From positions 1-36,629 of the forward strand of contig JAIXYI010000039.1 in NCBI GenBank assembly GCA_027490305.1: a DNA stretch of 36,629 nucleotides, in the 5' to 3' direction. The stretch comes from Flavobacteriaceae bacterium. GTDB lineage: Bacteria; Bacteroidota; Bacteroidia; Flavobacteriales; Flavobacteriaceae. Each line of letters starts with the position of its first letter. Position 1 is the first letter of the stretch. The position numbers and the translations under genes were made by a program. The notes under the pieces were generated by a model that was given only the letters and a program-made list of their open reading frames with translations, did no database searches and was not told the origin of the DNA. This document shows, one piece after another, positions 1 to 8,189 of this stretch.

Positions 1-1088
1 GCAATCGCGATTACCTCTGAGTTGTCTGCCAACTGCAACGTGTTTTCCATGTTAAGGAATAGATACGGTAACTCTTTATAAAAGAGGCAGAATAAGAGGG
101 CAAATACGATTTCAATCACAATGACGAGCAGGAACACCGACCGTGCAATACGTACGAGGTTTGGGATATCGCCCAACCCGCGCTGTTGGCTAACGCGGAT
201 CATCGACACCACACTGAGTCCCATGGCAAACATGAACGTAAGCGACGCCAGACTCAACGCGATCTGGTTCGCCGCCTGGCTTTTAGGGCCAAGGTTTCCG
301 CTGAGCCAGATGGCCGCCGTGAACAAAACTACTTCAAATAACATCTGAAGCGCCGACGGGATACCTAACGAACAAATCTTCGACAGCACGTCTTTCTTTA
401 AGTCTTTAAACCGCAGAGCAGCGAAATACGGTTTCAGCGTCTCTTTCCGTGCCAGGATCATGTGCATGAAAATCACCATCAGCGTGCGGGAAATGACCGT
501 CCCGAGTCCGGCGCCGACGATGCCCATCTTCGGAAAAATCCAGATACCATATATAAGGAGGTAATTCAGGAGTACGTGTACGACATTGGCCATAACGATC
601 GCATACATTGAGTACTTCGTCATAAAGAGTCCGTCGGCAAATTGCTTATACGCCTGATACACCACCAGCGGCACCAACGAAAGGGCCGCCCAGTCGACGA
701 AAGGCTTGGCCAGCGCGATGACCTCCGGCGGTTGGTGCAGATACACCATCAAGGGTTTCGCCAGTAGCACCAGAAGGAAGAGCGACAGTCCCAATACGGC
801 ACAAAGGAAATACCCATGTCGGAACGCCGACGCCACACCTTCTTTATCTTTCTCTGCATCGGCCTGTGCAATCATGGGCGTGAGCGCGGTAGAAAATCCG
901 ATACCAATCGACATCGCCACGAAAATCATGCTGTTGCCAAGCGATACGGCGGCCAATTCGGTGCTACCCAACTTTCCGACCATGACATTGTCGACGATAT
1001 TGATCAGCGTATGCCCCACCATTCCCAACACGACGGGATAAGCTAAGCGTATATTGTAAGCGAATTCTTTGGTATAAGAGGATAACAC
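1..1088 (-). CDS. MATE family efflux transporter (partial, C-terminus outside window)
   Basis: Membrane antiporter of the MATE/NorM family, expected to export drugs or other organic cations in exchange for Na+ or H+. The reading frame runs leftward off the window edge, so only about 362 N-terminal residues are visible. They form a series of hydrophobic helices with MATE-typical stretches such as LAYPVVLGMVGHT, the following NIVDNVMVGKLG near the N-terminus, and QAANQIALSLASLTFM further on. No ATG precedes the conserved N-terminus. A GTG at 1086-1088 gives V-L-S-S-Y-T-K-E-F, which resembles flavobacterial homologues, so it is the chosen start. A TACCTTTG promoter element lies 17 bases upstream. 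The substrate cannot be told from sequence. Confidence 0.88.
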   Translation of the reverse strand, partial: MLSSYTKEFAYNIRLAYPVVLGMVGHTLINIVDNVMVGKLGSTELAAVSLGNSMIFVAMSIGIGFSTALTPMIAQADAEKDKEGVASAFRHGYFLCAVLGLSLFLLVLLAKPLMVYLHQPPEVIALAKPFVDWAALSLVPLVVYQAYKQFADGLFMTKYSMYAIVMANVVHVLLNYLLIYGIWIFPKMGIVGAGLGTVISRTLMVIFMHMILARKETLKPYFAALRFKDLKKDVLSKICSLGIPSALQMLFEVVLFTAAIWLSGNLGPKSQAANQIALSLASLTFMFAMGLSVVSMIRVSQQRGLGDIPNLVRIARSVFLLVIVIEIVFALLFCLFYKELPYLFLNMENTLQLADNSEVIAI

Positions 1089-1105
1089 AACGGGTAATTT
1101 GGCGG

Positions 1106-1113
1106 CAAAGGTA
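1106..1113 (-). promoter_or_regulatory. Flavobacterial -7 element (TACCTTTG) for the MATE gene
   Basis: Minus-strand TACCTTTG matches the Bacteroidota -7 consensus TAnnTTTG and sits 17 bases before the GTG start of the transporter. No clear TTG is found 19 bases upstream, so the -33 half is weak. Confidence 0.5.
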
Positions 1114-1186
1114 CGGAGAAGCCCCGTGTTTGCGAATTTTATAACACGGTATCGAAATTCTATAAGTCGAGCGAGTATCACGACAC

Positions 1187-1194
1187 TAACTTTG
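1187..1194 (+). promoter_or_regulatory. Flavobacterial -7 element (TAACTTTG) for the small secreted-protein remnant
   Basis: TAACTTTG fits TAnnTTTG and lies 57 bases upstream of the ATG at 1252. No -33 TTG is evident. Together with the minus-strand element at 1106-1113 it makes this gap a divergent promoter region. Confidence 0.4.
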
Positions 1195-1251
1195 TCACTG
1201 TCCTTATGAGGAAAAGGACGCACAAAACCCATGATCCCTAACATACCTATT

Positions 1252-1477
1252 ATGAAAAAGACCACCCCTTTTTTCGCCCTTCTTGCCCTTACCTTTTCCC
1301 TACTTTCAAATGTGTCACTTCGCGCCCAAACCCCGGGCGGCACCCGGTATCGGTTATGCAACCCGTTCGATCGACCTGAGCGCCCGCTACGAGTATTTCC
1401 CTAACTGGGAAACCGGACCGGGAGAAAAAGGCGTGGGCTTTCTGGCCTTGCGACTGGCCTACGGGTTTAAATTGTAA
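1252..1477 (+). pseudogene. Frameshifted small signal-peptide protein, possible outer-membrane protein remnant
   Basis: An ATG at 1252 opens a clear signal peptide (MKKTTPFF, then a hydrophobic LLALTFSLLS core, then a SLRAQ cleavage region). That frame then runs into TAA at 1402-1404. From about 1340 onward the next frame carries sensible sequence (GIGYATRSIDLSARYEYF, then PNWETGP and a final ALRLAYGFKL) ending at 1477. The aromatic, alternating C-terminus looks like the last strand of an outer-membrane beta-barrel. A one-base change between about 1335 and 1345 would join signal peptide and tail into a protein of about 75 residues. It may be a decayed and internally deleted barrel protein or an assembly error; the family is not recognised. 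Confidence 0.5.
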
Positions 1478-1501
1478 CGTAACCCTCTCTATATATCCAC
1501 G

Positions 1502-1534
1502 AAAATACCTCCGTTAATCGGGGGTATTTTTTTT
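1502..1534 (+). terminator. Rho-independent terminator after the small secreted-protein remnant
   Basis: Inverted repeat AAAATACC(T)CCG - TTAAT - CGG(G)GGTATTTT followed by a run of T. The stem is about 11 bp with one mismatch and the loop has 5 bases. It lies 25 bp after the stop at 1477. The T-run merges into the promoter-like TTACTTTG of the next gene. Confidence 0.7.
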
Positions 1535-1544
1535 ACTTTGTGCT

Positions 1545-2354
1545 ATGCAACTCACGCTCGAAGCCTTTCGTCGTTTACCTGGGGTCGGGGCCGCATCCGG
1601 ACTCTGTCTGGCAAACGGCTGGATCTACCTCATCTCAGACAATGCCACCTTTCTCTATGCCCATTCCCTTGAAGGGGAGGACTCGGTTCGGATACCGCTC
1701 GCAGCAGACCCGCAAGCCGACATCAGGAAAAAGGAGAAACCCGACTTCGAGGCCCTACTGATGCGCGACGGTCACCTTGAGGTGTATGGATCTGGGTCAC
1801 GGCCCAATCGACAAACGAAGGCAGTCGTCGACCCAAATCGTCATACGGTGGAACATGAAGATTTGGCACCGTTGTATGAACGAATGCAGGCGGTTTCGGG
1901 TATCGACCCCGACGCGTTCAATATCGAAGGGGTCGTATCGAAGGGAAATAGCCTGTATTTTTTCCAAAGGGGAAATGGGGCAGGCGGACACAATGGGATT
2001 TTTTCCGTTTCCGGATCGACGCTTTCGTATCAACCCGTTGACTTGCCGACCATTGACGGCACGGCCGCGACCTTTACGGATGCGACCCTGGTGGACGACA
2101 CCATCTACTTCCTGGCGGCGGCCGAAGCATCCGACTCGACCTACTATGACGGTGAAGTGACAGGAAGCCTGATCGGCACCTGGCATCCTGACACGGACGC
2201 TACGGTTGTGTTGGGGGTCCTTCCGGGAAAATACAAATTCGAAGGGCTTGCCTTTGAAGCGCGAACGGTGGGCAGAATGTCTTTCCTACTTTGTGAAGAC
2301 GCCGATGTCGCGGCTCCCTTCACGACCCTCTACCGCCTGGTCATTTCGAACTGA
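1545..2354 (+). CDS. Hypothetical protein, possible beta-propeller
   Basis: 269-residue protein with no signal peptide or membrane helix. Repeated short beta-rich stretches of the type GNSLYFFQRGN..., VDDTIYFLAAAEA and GLAFEARTVGRMSFLLCED resemble blades of a beta-propeller. I recall similar Bacteroidota hypotheticals (a DUF6929-like family) but cannot confirm this. The ATG at 1545 lies four bases after a TTACTTTG element, so the transcript may be nearly leaderless. It stands alone between a terminator and the sigma-factor gene. Function unknown. Confidence 0.75.
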   Translation: MQLTLEAFRRLPGVGAASGLCLANGWIYLISDNATFLYAHSLEGEDSVRIPLAADPQADIRKKEKPDFEALLMRDGHLEVYGSGSRPNRQTKAVVDPNRHTVEHEDLAPLYERMQAVSGIDPDAFNIEGVVSKGNSLYFFQRGNGAGGHNGIFSVSGSTLSYQPVDLPTIDGTAATFTDATLVDDTIYFLAAAEASDSTYYDGEVTGSLIGTWHPDTDATVVLGVLPGKYKFEGLAFEARTVGRMSFLLCEDADVAAPFTTLYRLVISN

Positions 2355-2425
2355 CCGTATTTTTTTTACGTACCTTCCCAACCATTTCCGGTTACGGCTT
2401 CTCTTAGTCTGTAAACATCCACAAA

Positions 2426-2959
2426 ATGGAGGAACAACTCGTCAATGGCTGCAGGAAGGGGCAACGCGACGCGCAACGGCTGGTCTATGAACGGCTGGCG
2501 CCGCGGCTCTACCATACCTGCCGACGCTACCTGAAAAAGGAAGAGGAAATCGAGGAAGCATTGGCCGACTCGTTTTATATCATCTTCACCAAAATCGACC
2601 AACTCAAGGAAAACGCGGCCTTTGAAGGCTGGGCCCGACGCATCGCTATCAACGAATGCCTGCGGTATCTGCGAAAAAGCGTCAACTTCAACCTCTATGT
2701 CGACGACATGAAAGCGTCGCTGCAACCCGTGACGGATGCGGCTACCGACCTTGAGGAAGACGATTTGTTGCAGTTGCTCACCAAACTTCCGGCAGGGTGC
2801 CGCACCGTTTTCAGCCTGTACGCCATCGAAGGCTATGGCCATAAAGAGATTGCGGCCCTACTTGACATCACCGAAGGTACCTCCAAATCCCAATTGAACG
2901 CCGCCCGCACGAAGTTGAAAGACCTGGTGGGTGGACTCTATTACAAACAAGCGAAGTAA
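2426..2959 (+). CDS. ECF-type RNA polymerase sigma factor
   Basis: 177-residue sigma-70 family protein with only regions 2 and 4, the ECF architecture. Region 2 spans about residues 10-85 (LVYERLAPRLYHTCRRYL, then EEALADSFYIIF and FEGWARRIAINECLRYLRK, covering core binding and -10 recognition). Region 4 spans about 112-170 (LLTKLPAGCRTVFSLYAIEG, then HKEIAALLDITEGTSKSQL, the -35 helix-turn-helix). The stop at 2957-2959 is one base from the ATG of the large membrane protein at 2961. That protein starts like an anti-sigma factor, so the two are almost certainly co-transcribed and functionally paired. Targets are unknown; autoregulation is typical of the family. Confidence 0.9.
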   Translation: MEEQLVNGCRKGQRDAQRLVYERLAPRLYHTCRRYLKKEEEIEEALADSFYIIFTKIDQLKENAAFEGWARRIAINECLRYLRKSVNFNLYVDDMKASLQPVTDAATDLEEDDLLQLLTKLPAGCRTVFSLYAIEGYGHKEIAALLDITEGTSKSQLNAARTKLKDLVGGLYYKQAK

Positions 2960-2960
2960 C

Positions 2961-5714
2961 ATGGAACAGCAGGATATTTTTGAAACGAAACTACGCGAAG
3001 CCGCACGAAAAGCGGAAACGCATGACTTCCCGGCCATGGAAAACGTCTGGAACCGGGTAACGGAAAAATTAGACGGAACCAAACGGAAGCGCCCGGTCAT
3101 CTGGTGGAAACGCTTAGTGGTAGCGGCCTCCATCCTACTTTGTGGCGTCATAGCCTATGAGTTTGTCGATACGCGGCCAGTGCCCCGATACCCTACCCCG
3201 ATACCTACACAACCCTTAGTGAAAGAACCGGCACAAAAAGCGCCTGCTGCCACAACCGTCGCTCCTCCTGCTACAGTATCGCCTGCGTCGGAACCCACAC
3301 CCCAAGACATTCCGGAAGTAGTGGCCGACACGCCGATGGCTGAATCCGGCACCAATACCGAAATAGCCGCTGCAGTTGAACCGGCACCAGCCAAAGAGAA
3401 GGCTGTTGCCAAAGACATGACGCCGTTCCTATCGAATTCCGCCAGTGCCATGTCTTCTCCCGCACTGGCGTCTAACCGGTTTCCCGTTACGGTCGACTCG
3501 ACGCAACAGGTGGTGATGGGCGAAAAACGGGTATTGAACCTGGTTGAAGGAACCTCGGGTGACACCTATTCGGGCGTGGTTAACGATGATTCCGGGCTAC
3601 CGTTGCCAGGCGTCTCAATCGTCGTACAGGGTACCGATCGGGGCACGCAGACCGACTTCGACGGCAAGTTTTCAATCAAAGCGAAAAAAGGTGAACGCCT
3701 GGTGTTTAGTTATATTGGAATGGAGGCGCAAACAATACGTCTTAAAAATCCAAACCAGAAACTGACCGTTTCACTTACCCAATCGTCGCTAATGTTGGAA
3801 AGTGTCGCCGTCACTGGCTATAGCGATAAAGTCTCTAGAGCAAAGACTGTAACATCAGCATCCATTTCTTCCTCCGCCAGTAAAATAGAAGAAAGACCAA
3901 ACGCATCTTTTATCAGCACCCTTCAAAGCAAGGTAGCAGGAGTCAAGATATCAACACAAGGAAGTGTTGGGGCGGCGGAAAAGATAAGCATTCGACGCAA
4001 GGACAATACCGAAAAAAGTAACGTCGTAATTCGAGGAGTTGCTTCGCTAAACCAAACTAACGAACCCCTCTTTGTGCTTAATGGAATCGTAGTGGAGCGA
4101 GGTGAAATAGCGAATTTGAATCCGGATACCATCGAATCCCTGACGGTACTCAAAGATGCCAGCGCCACTTCTCTGTACGGAAATCGGGGCTCTAATGGTG
4201 TTATCCTCATCAAAACGAAGGAAGCCACGAACCGAAAATCGAAACGGAAACTGCGAAGATGGCAGCGTCAACTTGAAAAACTACAGTCTAAACCTCAATC
4301 GCTGATAATACCAGCTGGTAATAACGAAGATTATAATCCTTTAGTCGAAAACTCCTTCGAAAGCGCCCGCAACCACCCACTTTCTACTTTCTCGATTGAC
4401 GTTGATAATGCCGCTTATACCAATGTCCGGCGTTTTATCAACCAAGGGCAGGCCGTTCCACCCGACGCAGTGCGTATCGAAGAAATGGTGAACTTCTTTG
4501 ATTACCAGTATGCCCCACCGGTCACAAAGGATCCGTTGGCGGTGCATGCCGAATACGCCGATTGCCCGTGGAACAGCCGCCACAAGCTGCTGCGTATCGG
4601 TCTCCAGGCCGCTTCCCTGCCGAGCGATCGACTACCGGCTTCGAACTTGGTGTTCCTGATTGATGTATCAGGCTCGATGGACAGCCCCGATAAACTGCCG
4701 TTGTTGAAGGAATCGTTCAAAGTGCTTGTAAACCGACTGCGGCACCAGGACCGGGTAGCGATTGTCGTGTATGCCGGTGCGGCGGGTGTGGTGCTGCCGT
4801 CTACTCCGGGCGACGAAAAAGATACCATCCTCAACGCATTGGACAAACTATCGGCAGGCGGTAGTACCGCGGGTGGACAGGGCATTGCGCTTGCCTATGA
4901 CATTGCATCCGAATATTTCATCAAGGGTGGAAACAACCGGGTAATCCTGGCAACGGATGGTGATTTCAACGTGGGTCCGTCCTCTGACCAGGACATGGAA
5001 GAACTCATTGAAGAAAAACGGCAATCGGGGGTTTTCCTGACCTGCCTGGGCTTTGGCATGGGCAATTATAAGGATGCCAAAATGCAGGTGTTGGCCCAGA
5101 AAGGAAATGGGAACCACGCGTATATCGACAATTTACAGGAGGCCAACCGCTTTTTGGGGAAGGAATTCACGGGCACCATGTATGCGGTGGCCAAAGATGT
5201 AAAACTTCAGGTGGAGTTCAACCCGGCCCATGTCAATGCCTATCGCCTAATCGGATACGAAACGCGTAAACTCCGGGATGAAGACTTCCGAAATGATGCC
5301 ATCGATGCCGGAGAACTAGGAAGCGGCCAAACGGTCACCGCCTTCTATGAAATCATTCCACCGGGTGTTGAGAGTACGTTCTTTGAAGGCAGCATTCCGT
5401 TGAAATATACCAAAACCACCTATGACGGCGGCTCGGAACTGGCGACGGTGAAATTCCGGTACAAACAACCCGACGGAAACAAAAGTCGCGAGTTAGCGGT
5501 CCCGATCAGCGACACGCCCGTTCCGCTGGACCGCTCGACGAGTGATTTCCGTTTTGCTGCTTCGGTGGCCTGGTTCGGATTAAAACTCCGGGATTCCCAA
5601 TTCATCGAGAATAAATCGCGGGACGAAATCGAAGCGCTGGCACGTGGGGGCCTGAACCCAGATCCGGATGGTTACCGGGCCGAGTTTGTACGTCTGGTGG
5701 AATTGGCGCAGTAG
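2961..5714 (+). CDS. Anti-sigma-like / CPD-regulatory / TonB-plug / VWA (YfbK-type) fusion protein
   Basis: 917 residues from the ATG at 2961; a GTG at 2931 would overlap the sigma gene and is less likely. Order (approximate residues): cytoplasmic anti-sigma-like segment 1-48; one membrane helix 50-69 (LVVAASILLCGVIAYEF); Pro/Ala-rich linker 75-165; carboxypeptidase-regulatory-like beta-sandwich 202-272 (SGVVNDDSGLPLPGVSIVV, DFDGKFSI, SYIGM); SusC-type TonB plug 280-420 (VVIRGVAS, LFVLNGI, IESLTVLKDASATSLYGNRG, GVILIKTK); basic helical spacer 424-445; VWA N-terminal domain 455-550; VWA domain 561-735 with MIDAS motif DVSGS at 568-572; YfbK C-terminal domain (DUF3520-like) 738-917. There is no barrel, so it cannot be a transporter. 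The preceding ECF sigma gene suggests transmembrane signalling. The plug region is visibly AT-richer than its flanks. Confidence 0.88.
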   Translation: MEQQDIFETKLREAARKAETHDFPAMENVWNRVTEKLDGTKRKRPVIWWKRLVVAASILLCGVIAYEFVDTRPVPRYPTPIPTQPLVKEPAQKAPAATTVAPPATVSPASEPTPQDIPEVVADTPMAESGTNTEIAAAVEPAPAKEKAVAKDMTPFLSNSASAMSSPALASNRFPVTVDSTQQVVMGEKRVLNLVEGTSGDTYSGVVNDDSGLPLPGVSIVVQGTDRGTQTDFDGKFSIKAKKGERLVFSYIGMEAQTIRLKNPNQKLTVSLTQSSLMLESVAVTGYSDKVSRAKTVTSASISSSASKIEERPNASFISTLQSKVAGVKISTQGSVGAAEKISIRRKDNTEKSNVVIRGVASLNQTNEPLFVLNGIVVERGEIANLNPDTIESLTVLKDASATSLYGNRGSNGVILIKTKEATNRKSKRKLRRWQRQLEKLQSKPQSLIIPAGNNEDYNPLVENSFESARNHPLSTFSIDVDNAAYTNVRRFINQGQAVPPDAVRIEEMVNFFDYQYAPPVTKDPLAVHAEYADCPWNSRHKLLRIGLQAASLPSDRLPASNLVFLIDVSGSMDSPDKLPLLKESFKVLVNRLRHQDRVAIVVYAGAAGVVLPSTPGDEKDTILNALDKLSAGGSTAGGQGIALAYDIASEYFIKGGNNRVILATDGDFNVGPSSDQDMEELIEEKRQSGVFLTCLGFGMGNYKDAKMQVLAQKGNGNHAYIDNLQEANRFLGKEFTGTMYAVAKDVKLQVEFNPAHVNAYRLIGYETRKLRDEDFRNDAIDAGELGSGQTVTAFYEIIPPGVESTFFEGSIPLKYTKTTYDGGSELATVKFRYKQPDGNKSRELAVPISDTPVPLDRSTSDFRFAASVAWFGLKLRDSQFIENKSRDEIEALARGGLNPDPDGYRAEFVRLVELAQ

Positions 5715-5747
5715 TAGTTAAGACGTGTCTGAAAATGGACGGATGGA

Positions 5748-7385
5748 TTACGCCTTCTCGATTTCCTTCAGGCTCTCCATCTTCTTATGGGCCAGGAAGC
5801 CTTTGATGTCTTCGAAGTGTTCTTTCACGCGTTTGTTGCCGAATTCGAACACTTTGGTTGCGAGTCCGTCAAGGAAATCACGGTCGTGCGATACCAGGAT
5901 AAGCGTTCCGTCGAAATCGCGAAGGGCATCCTTGATGATGTCCTTCGTTTTCATATCGAGGTGGTTCGTCGGTTCGTCAAGGATGAGGATATTCACCGGT
6001 TCGAGCAGGAGTTTGATCATGGCGAGACGTGTTTTTTCGCCGCCTGACAGTACTTTTACTTTCTTCTGGATGTCGTCGCCACCGAACATAAACGCGCCGA
6101 GGAGGTTCTTGATCTGGGTACGGATGTCGCCTACCGCGATCCGGTCGATGGTTTCGAAAACGGTCAGGTCGCCGTCAAGCAAGGATGCCTGGTTTTGGGC
6201 AAAATACCCGATTTGTGCGTTATGGCCGACTTCCACCTTTCCGGCATCGGGCTTAATCTCGTTCATGATCGCCTTGATCATCGTCGACTTTCCTTCCCCA
6301 TTCTTTCCGACGAACGCCACTTTCTGGCCGCGTTCGATAACGAGGTTAGCCTCGTGAAATACGACGTGATCGCCGTAGCGCTTCATCACATCCGTTACAA
6401 TAACCGGATATTGCCCCGAACGTGGTGATGGCGGAAACTTCAGGCGTAACGCGGAATTGTCGACCTCATCCACTTCCACCAATTCCAGTTTTTCGAGCAT
6501 CTTCACCCGCGATTGCACCTGGAGTGTTTTCGAGTAGGTACCTTTGAAGCGCTCGATGAACTCGGTTGTTTCGGCAATCATCTTCTGTTGCTCTTCGTAG
6601 GCTTTCATTTGGTGTGCCCGACGCTCTTTCCGGAGTTCGAGGTAATGCGAATATTTGGCCCGGTAGTCATAGATGCGGCCCATGGTGACTTCAATCGTGC
6701 GGTTGGTGATATTGTCGACGAAGGCGCGGTCGTGGGAGATGACGATAACGGCTTTGGCGGAATTGACAAGGAAGTCTTCCAGCCACTGTATCGACTCGAT
6801 ATCCATGTGGTTGGTGGGCTCATCCAGCAGGATCAGGTCGGGCTGTTGCAGGAGGATCTTCGCCAACTCGATTCGCATGCGCCAGCCGCCGGAGAATTCA
6901 GCCGTCGGACGTGTGAAGTCTTCGCGAAGGAATCCGAGTCCTTTAAGTACTTTCTCTACTTCCGCTTCATAATTCACCTCTTCGATCGAGTAGAATTTCT
7001 CGCTCAGTTCCGATACCTTCTCGATGAGTTTCATATAGTCATCGCTTTCGTAATCGGTGCGGATGGTCAACTGTTCGTTGATCTGGTCGATTTCCGCCTT
7101 CATTTGGAAAATGGTGGCGAATGCTTTCGACGCTTCCTCAAAAACCGTGGCATTGTCTTGCGTGAGCAGGTGCTGCGGCAGGTAGGCGATGACCGCTTCT
7201 TTCGGGGCCGATATAGTTCCGGTGGTCGGTTTGTTTACGCCGGCAATGAGCTTCAGTAGCGTCGATTTGCCTGCGCCGTTCTTCCCCATAAGGGCAATCT
7301 TATCGTTTTCGTTGATAGAAAAGGTGACGTCACTGAAAAGTGTGGTGCCGCCGAACTGTACGGAAAGGTCGTTTACGGTAATCAT
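5748..7385 (-). CDS. ABC-F family ATPase (ribosome-associated type)
   Basis: 545-residue tandem ATPase without membrane segments. Two Walker A motifs (GKNGAGKST and GKNGEGKST), two signatures (FSGGW and LSGGE), two Walker B stretches with EPTNH, and H-loops (ISHDR, VSHDR) are present. Between the halves lies a charged helical linker (LELRKERRAHQMKAYEEQQ). This is the ABC-F plan, whose members act on the ribosome in translation or antibiotic protection rather than in transport; it resembles the YbiT/EttA-like group. The ATG at 7385 is preceded by a TACCTTTG element. It is convergent with the VWA gene, 33 bp apart. Confidence 0.93.
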   Translation of the reverse strand: MITVNDLSVQFGGTTLFSDVTFSINENDKIALMGKNGAGKSTLLKLIAGVNKPTTGTISAPKEAVIAYLPQHLLTQDNATVFEEASKAFATIFQMKAEIDQINEQLTIRTDYESDDYMKLIEKVSELSEKFYSIEEVNYEAEVEKVLKGLGFLREDFTRPTAEFSGGWRMRIELAKILLQQPDLILLDEPTNHMDIESIQWLEDFLVNSAKAVIVISHDRAFVDNITNRTIEVTMGRIYDYRAKYSHYLELRKERRAHQMKAYEEQQKMIAETTEFIERFKGTYSKTLQVQSRVKMLEKLELVEVDEVDNSALRLKFPPSPRSGQYPVIVTDVMKRYGDHVVFHEANLVIERGQKVAFVGKNGEGKSTMIKAIMNEIKPDAGKVEVGHNAQIGYFAQNQASLLDGDLTVFETIDRIAVGDIRTQIKNLLGAFMFGGDDIQKKVKVLSGGEKTRLAMIKLLLEPVNILILDEPTNHLDMKTKDIIKDALRDFDGTLILVSHDRDFLDGLATKVFEFGNKRVKEHFEDIKGFLAHKKMESLKEIEKA

Positions 7386-7402
7386 GATGTGGTTTGAGCG
7401 CG

Positions 7403-7410
7403 CAAAGGTA
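7403..7410 (-). promoter_or_regulatory. Flavobacterial -7 element (TACCTTTG) for the ABC-F gene
   Basis: Minus-strand TACCTTTG, 17 bases before the ATG at 7385. No TTG at the expected -33 distance was found. Confidence 0.5.
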
Positions 7411-7516
7411 GGAAGAAGTTAGGGAGATTGAGAACGCGGGAACCGGGAAATTAGGCTGTTGTCGTAGCTCGAAGTCAATCGCAACCTGCCTCAATCAACA
7501 GGTCATTACAGAAAGT

Positions 7517-7849
7517 CTACTGTAAAAGGAGGTTGATCTCCGCTTTCAATGGTTCGATATGTCGTTTCAGAATCAGCCAAATCATCGAATTATCAAGGCT
7601 GTCATATGCGTGCACCAATCTATTCCGGAACGCGATTATCTGCTTGTCATGTTCGATTCGCAGGTCAGGCTGTAACTTTTGAAACTGGTTCAAAGCTTCA
7701 CCTATAATGGCCAACTGACGTTCAACAGCGCTTTGGGTCTTTCGGTCGGAATCGTAAATAGAGAAGTCGCCTACTCCAATTGTAAACTCTTCGATCAACT
7801 CAATAGCAAGAAGAACATCAAATAGATACTTTCTGCTCTTTTCCGTCAT
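7517..7849 (-). CDS. hepT: HepT-like toxin (HEPN-domain ribonuclease, DUF86)
   Basis: 110-residue all-helical HEPN protein. The active-site motif R-x4-H is present as R75-NRLV-H80, followed by A81-Y82, giving the full RX4HXY pattern seen in HepT toxins. Known family members cleave RNA and are silenced when the partner nucleotidyltransferase AMPylates that tyrosine. I chose the internal ATG at 7849 (MTEKSRKYLFD) because it aligns with the usual HepT N-terminus; an ATG at 7873 would add eight residues. It overlaps the end of the antitoxin gene upstream by 32 bases, which fits one operon with the antitoxin translated first. Confidence 0.85.
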   Translation of the reverse strand: MTEKSRKYLFDVLLAIELIEEFTIGVGDFSIYDSDRKTQSAVERQLAIIGEALNQFQKLQPDLRIEHDKQIIAFRNRLVHAYDSLDNSMIWLILKRHIEPLKAEINLLLQ

Positions 7850-8171
7850 AAATAAGCACTTTTGATGTATCAATACTGTTTCGAAGTATTGGATTCCGAA
7901 TTGAAGCGTTGGTCAGCAAATCCACTTTGCGTTGAAAGAACGACTCGAACTTCTCCCATAAGTCAGTGAGATACTCCCCTCTTTGAAGTGGATCTTTCGT
8001 TTCAAGTTCAACCAATAAATCAATATCACTGGATGCATCGTTGAATCGACCGGAAACAGACGAACCGAAGGCATACAACTCTTTTACCTCATGCGTTTTG
8101 CATAAAGCCAGAAACTCGTTTTGGTTCGCCGATATCGCTTCTCTCAAATTCACAATGGCTAAGATAGTCAT
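7818..8171 (-). CDS. mntA: MntA-like nucleotidyltransferase antitoxin
   Basis: 117-residue minimal nucleotidyltransferase. The polymerase-beta-type core GSS-VSG at 36-41 and the metal-binding pair D49-I-D51 (SSDIDLLVE) are intact. In known MntA/HepT modules this enzyme adds AMP to the tyrosine of the HepT RX4HXY motif to neutralise it, and here both halves are complete. It is encoded first and its 3' end overlaps the toxin gene. Base usage looks AT-richer than neighbouring housekeeping genes, as is common for mobile toxin-antitoxin pairs. Confidence 0.85.
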   Translation of the reverse strand: MTILAIVNLREAISANQNEFLALCKTHEVKELYAFGSSVSGRFNDASSDIDLLVELETKDPLQRGEYLTDLWEKFESFFQRKVDLLTNASIRNPILRNSIDTSKVLIYDGKEQKVSI

Positions 8172-8189
8172 TTTTAGGGTAGAAACCGG

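Noticed and set aside
1283..1477. TTG-initiated 64-codon frame as a separate gene
   Set aside because: Its first third is the out-of-frame reading of a signal peptide that starts at ATG 1252; better explained as a frameshifted single gene.
6513..7259. Long plus-strand open frame of 248 codons
   Set aside because: It lies wholly inside the ABC-F gene on the other strand, whose motifs are beyond doubt; the translation has no recognisable domain and is a codon-bias shadow.
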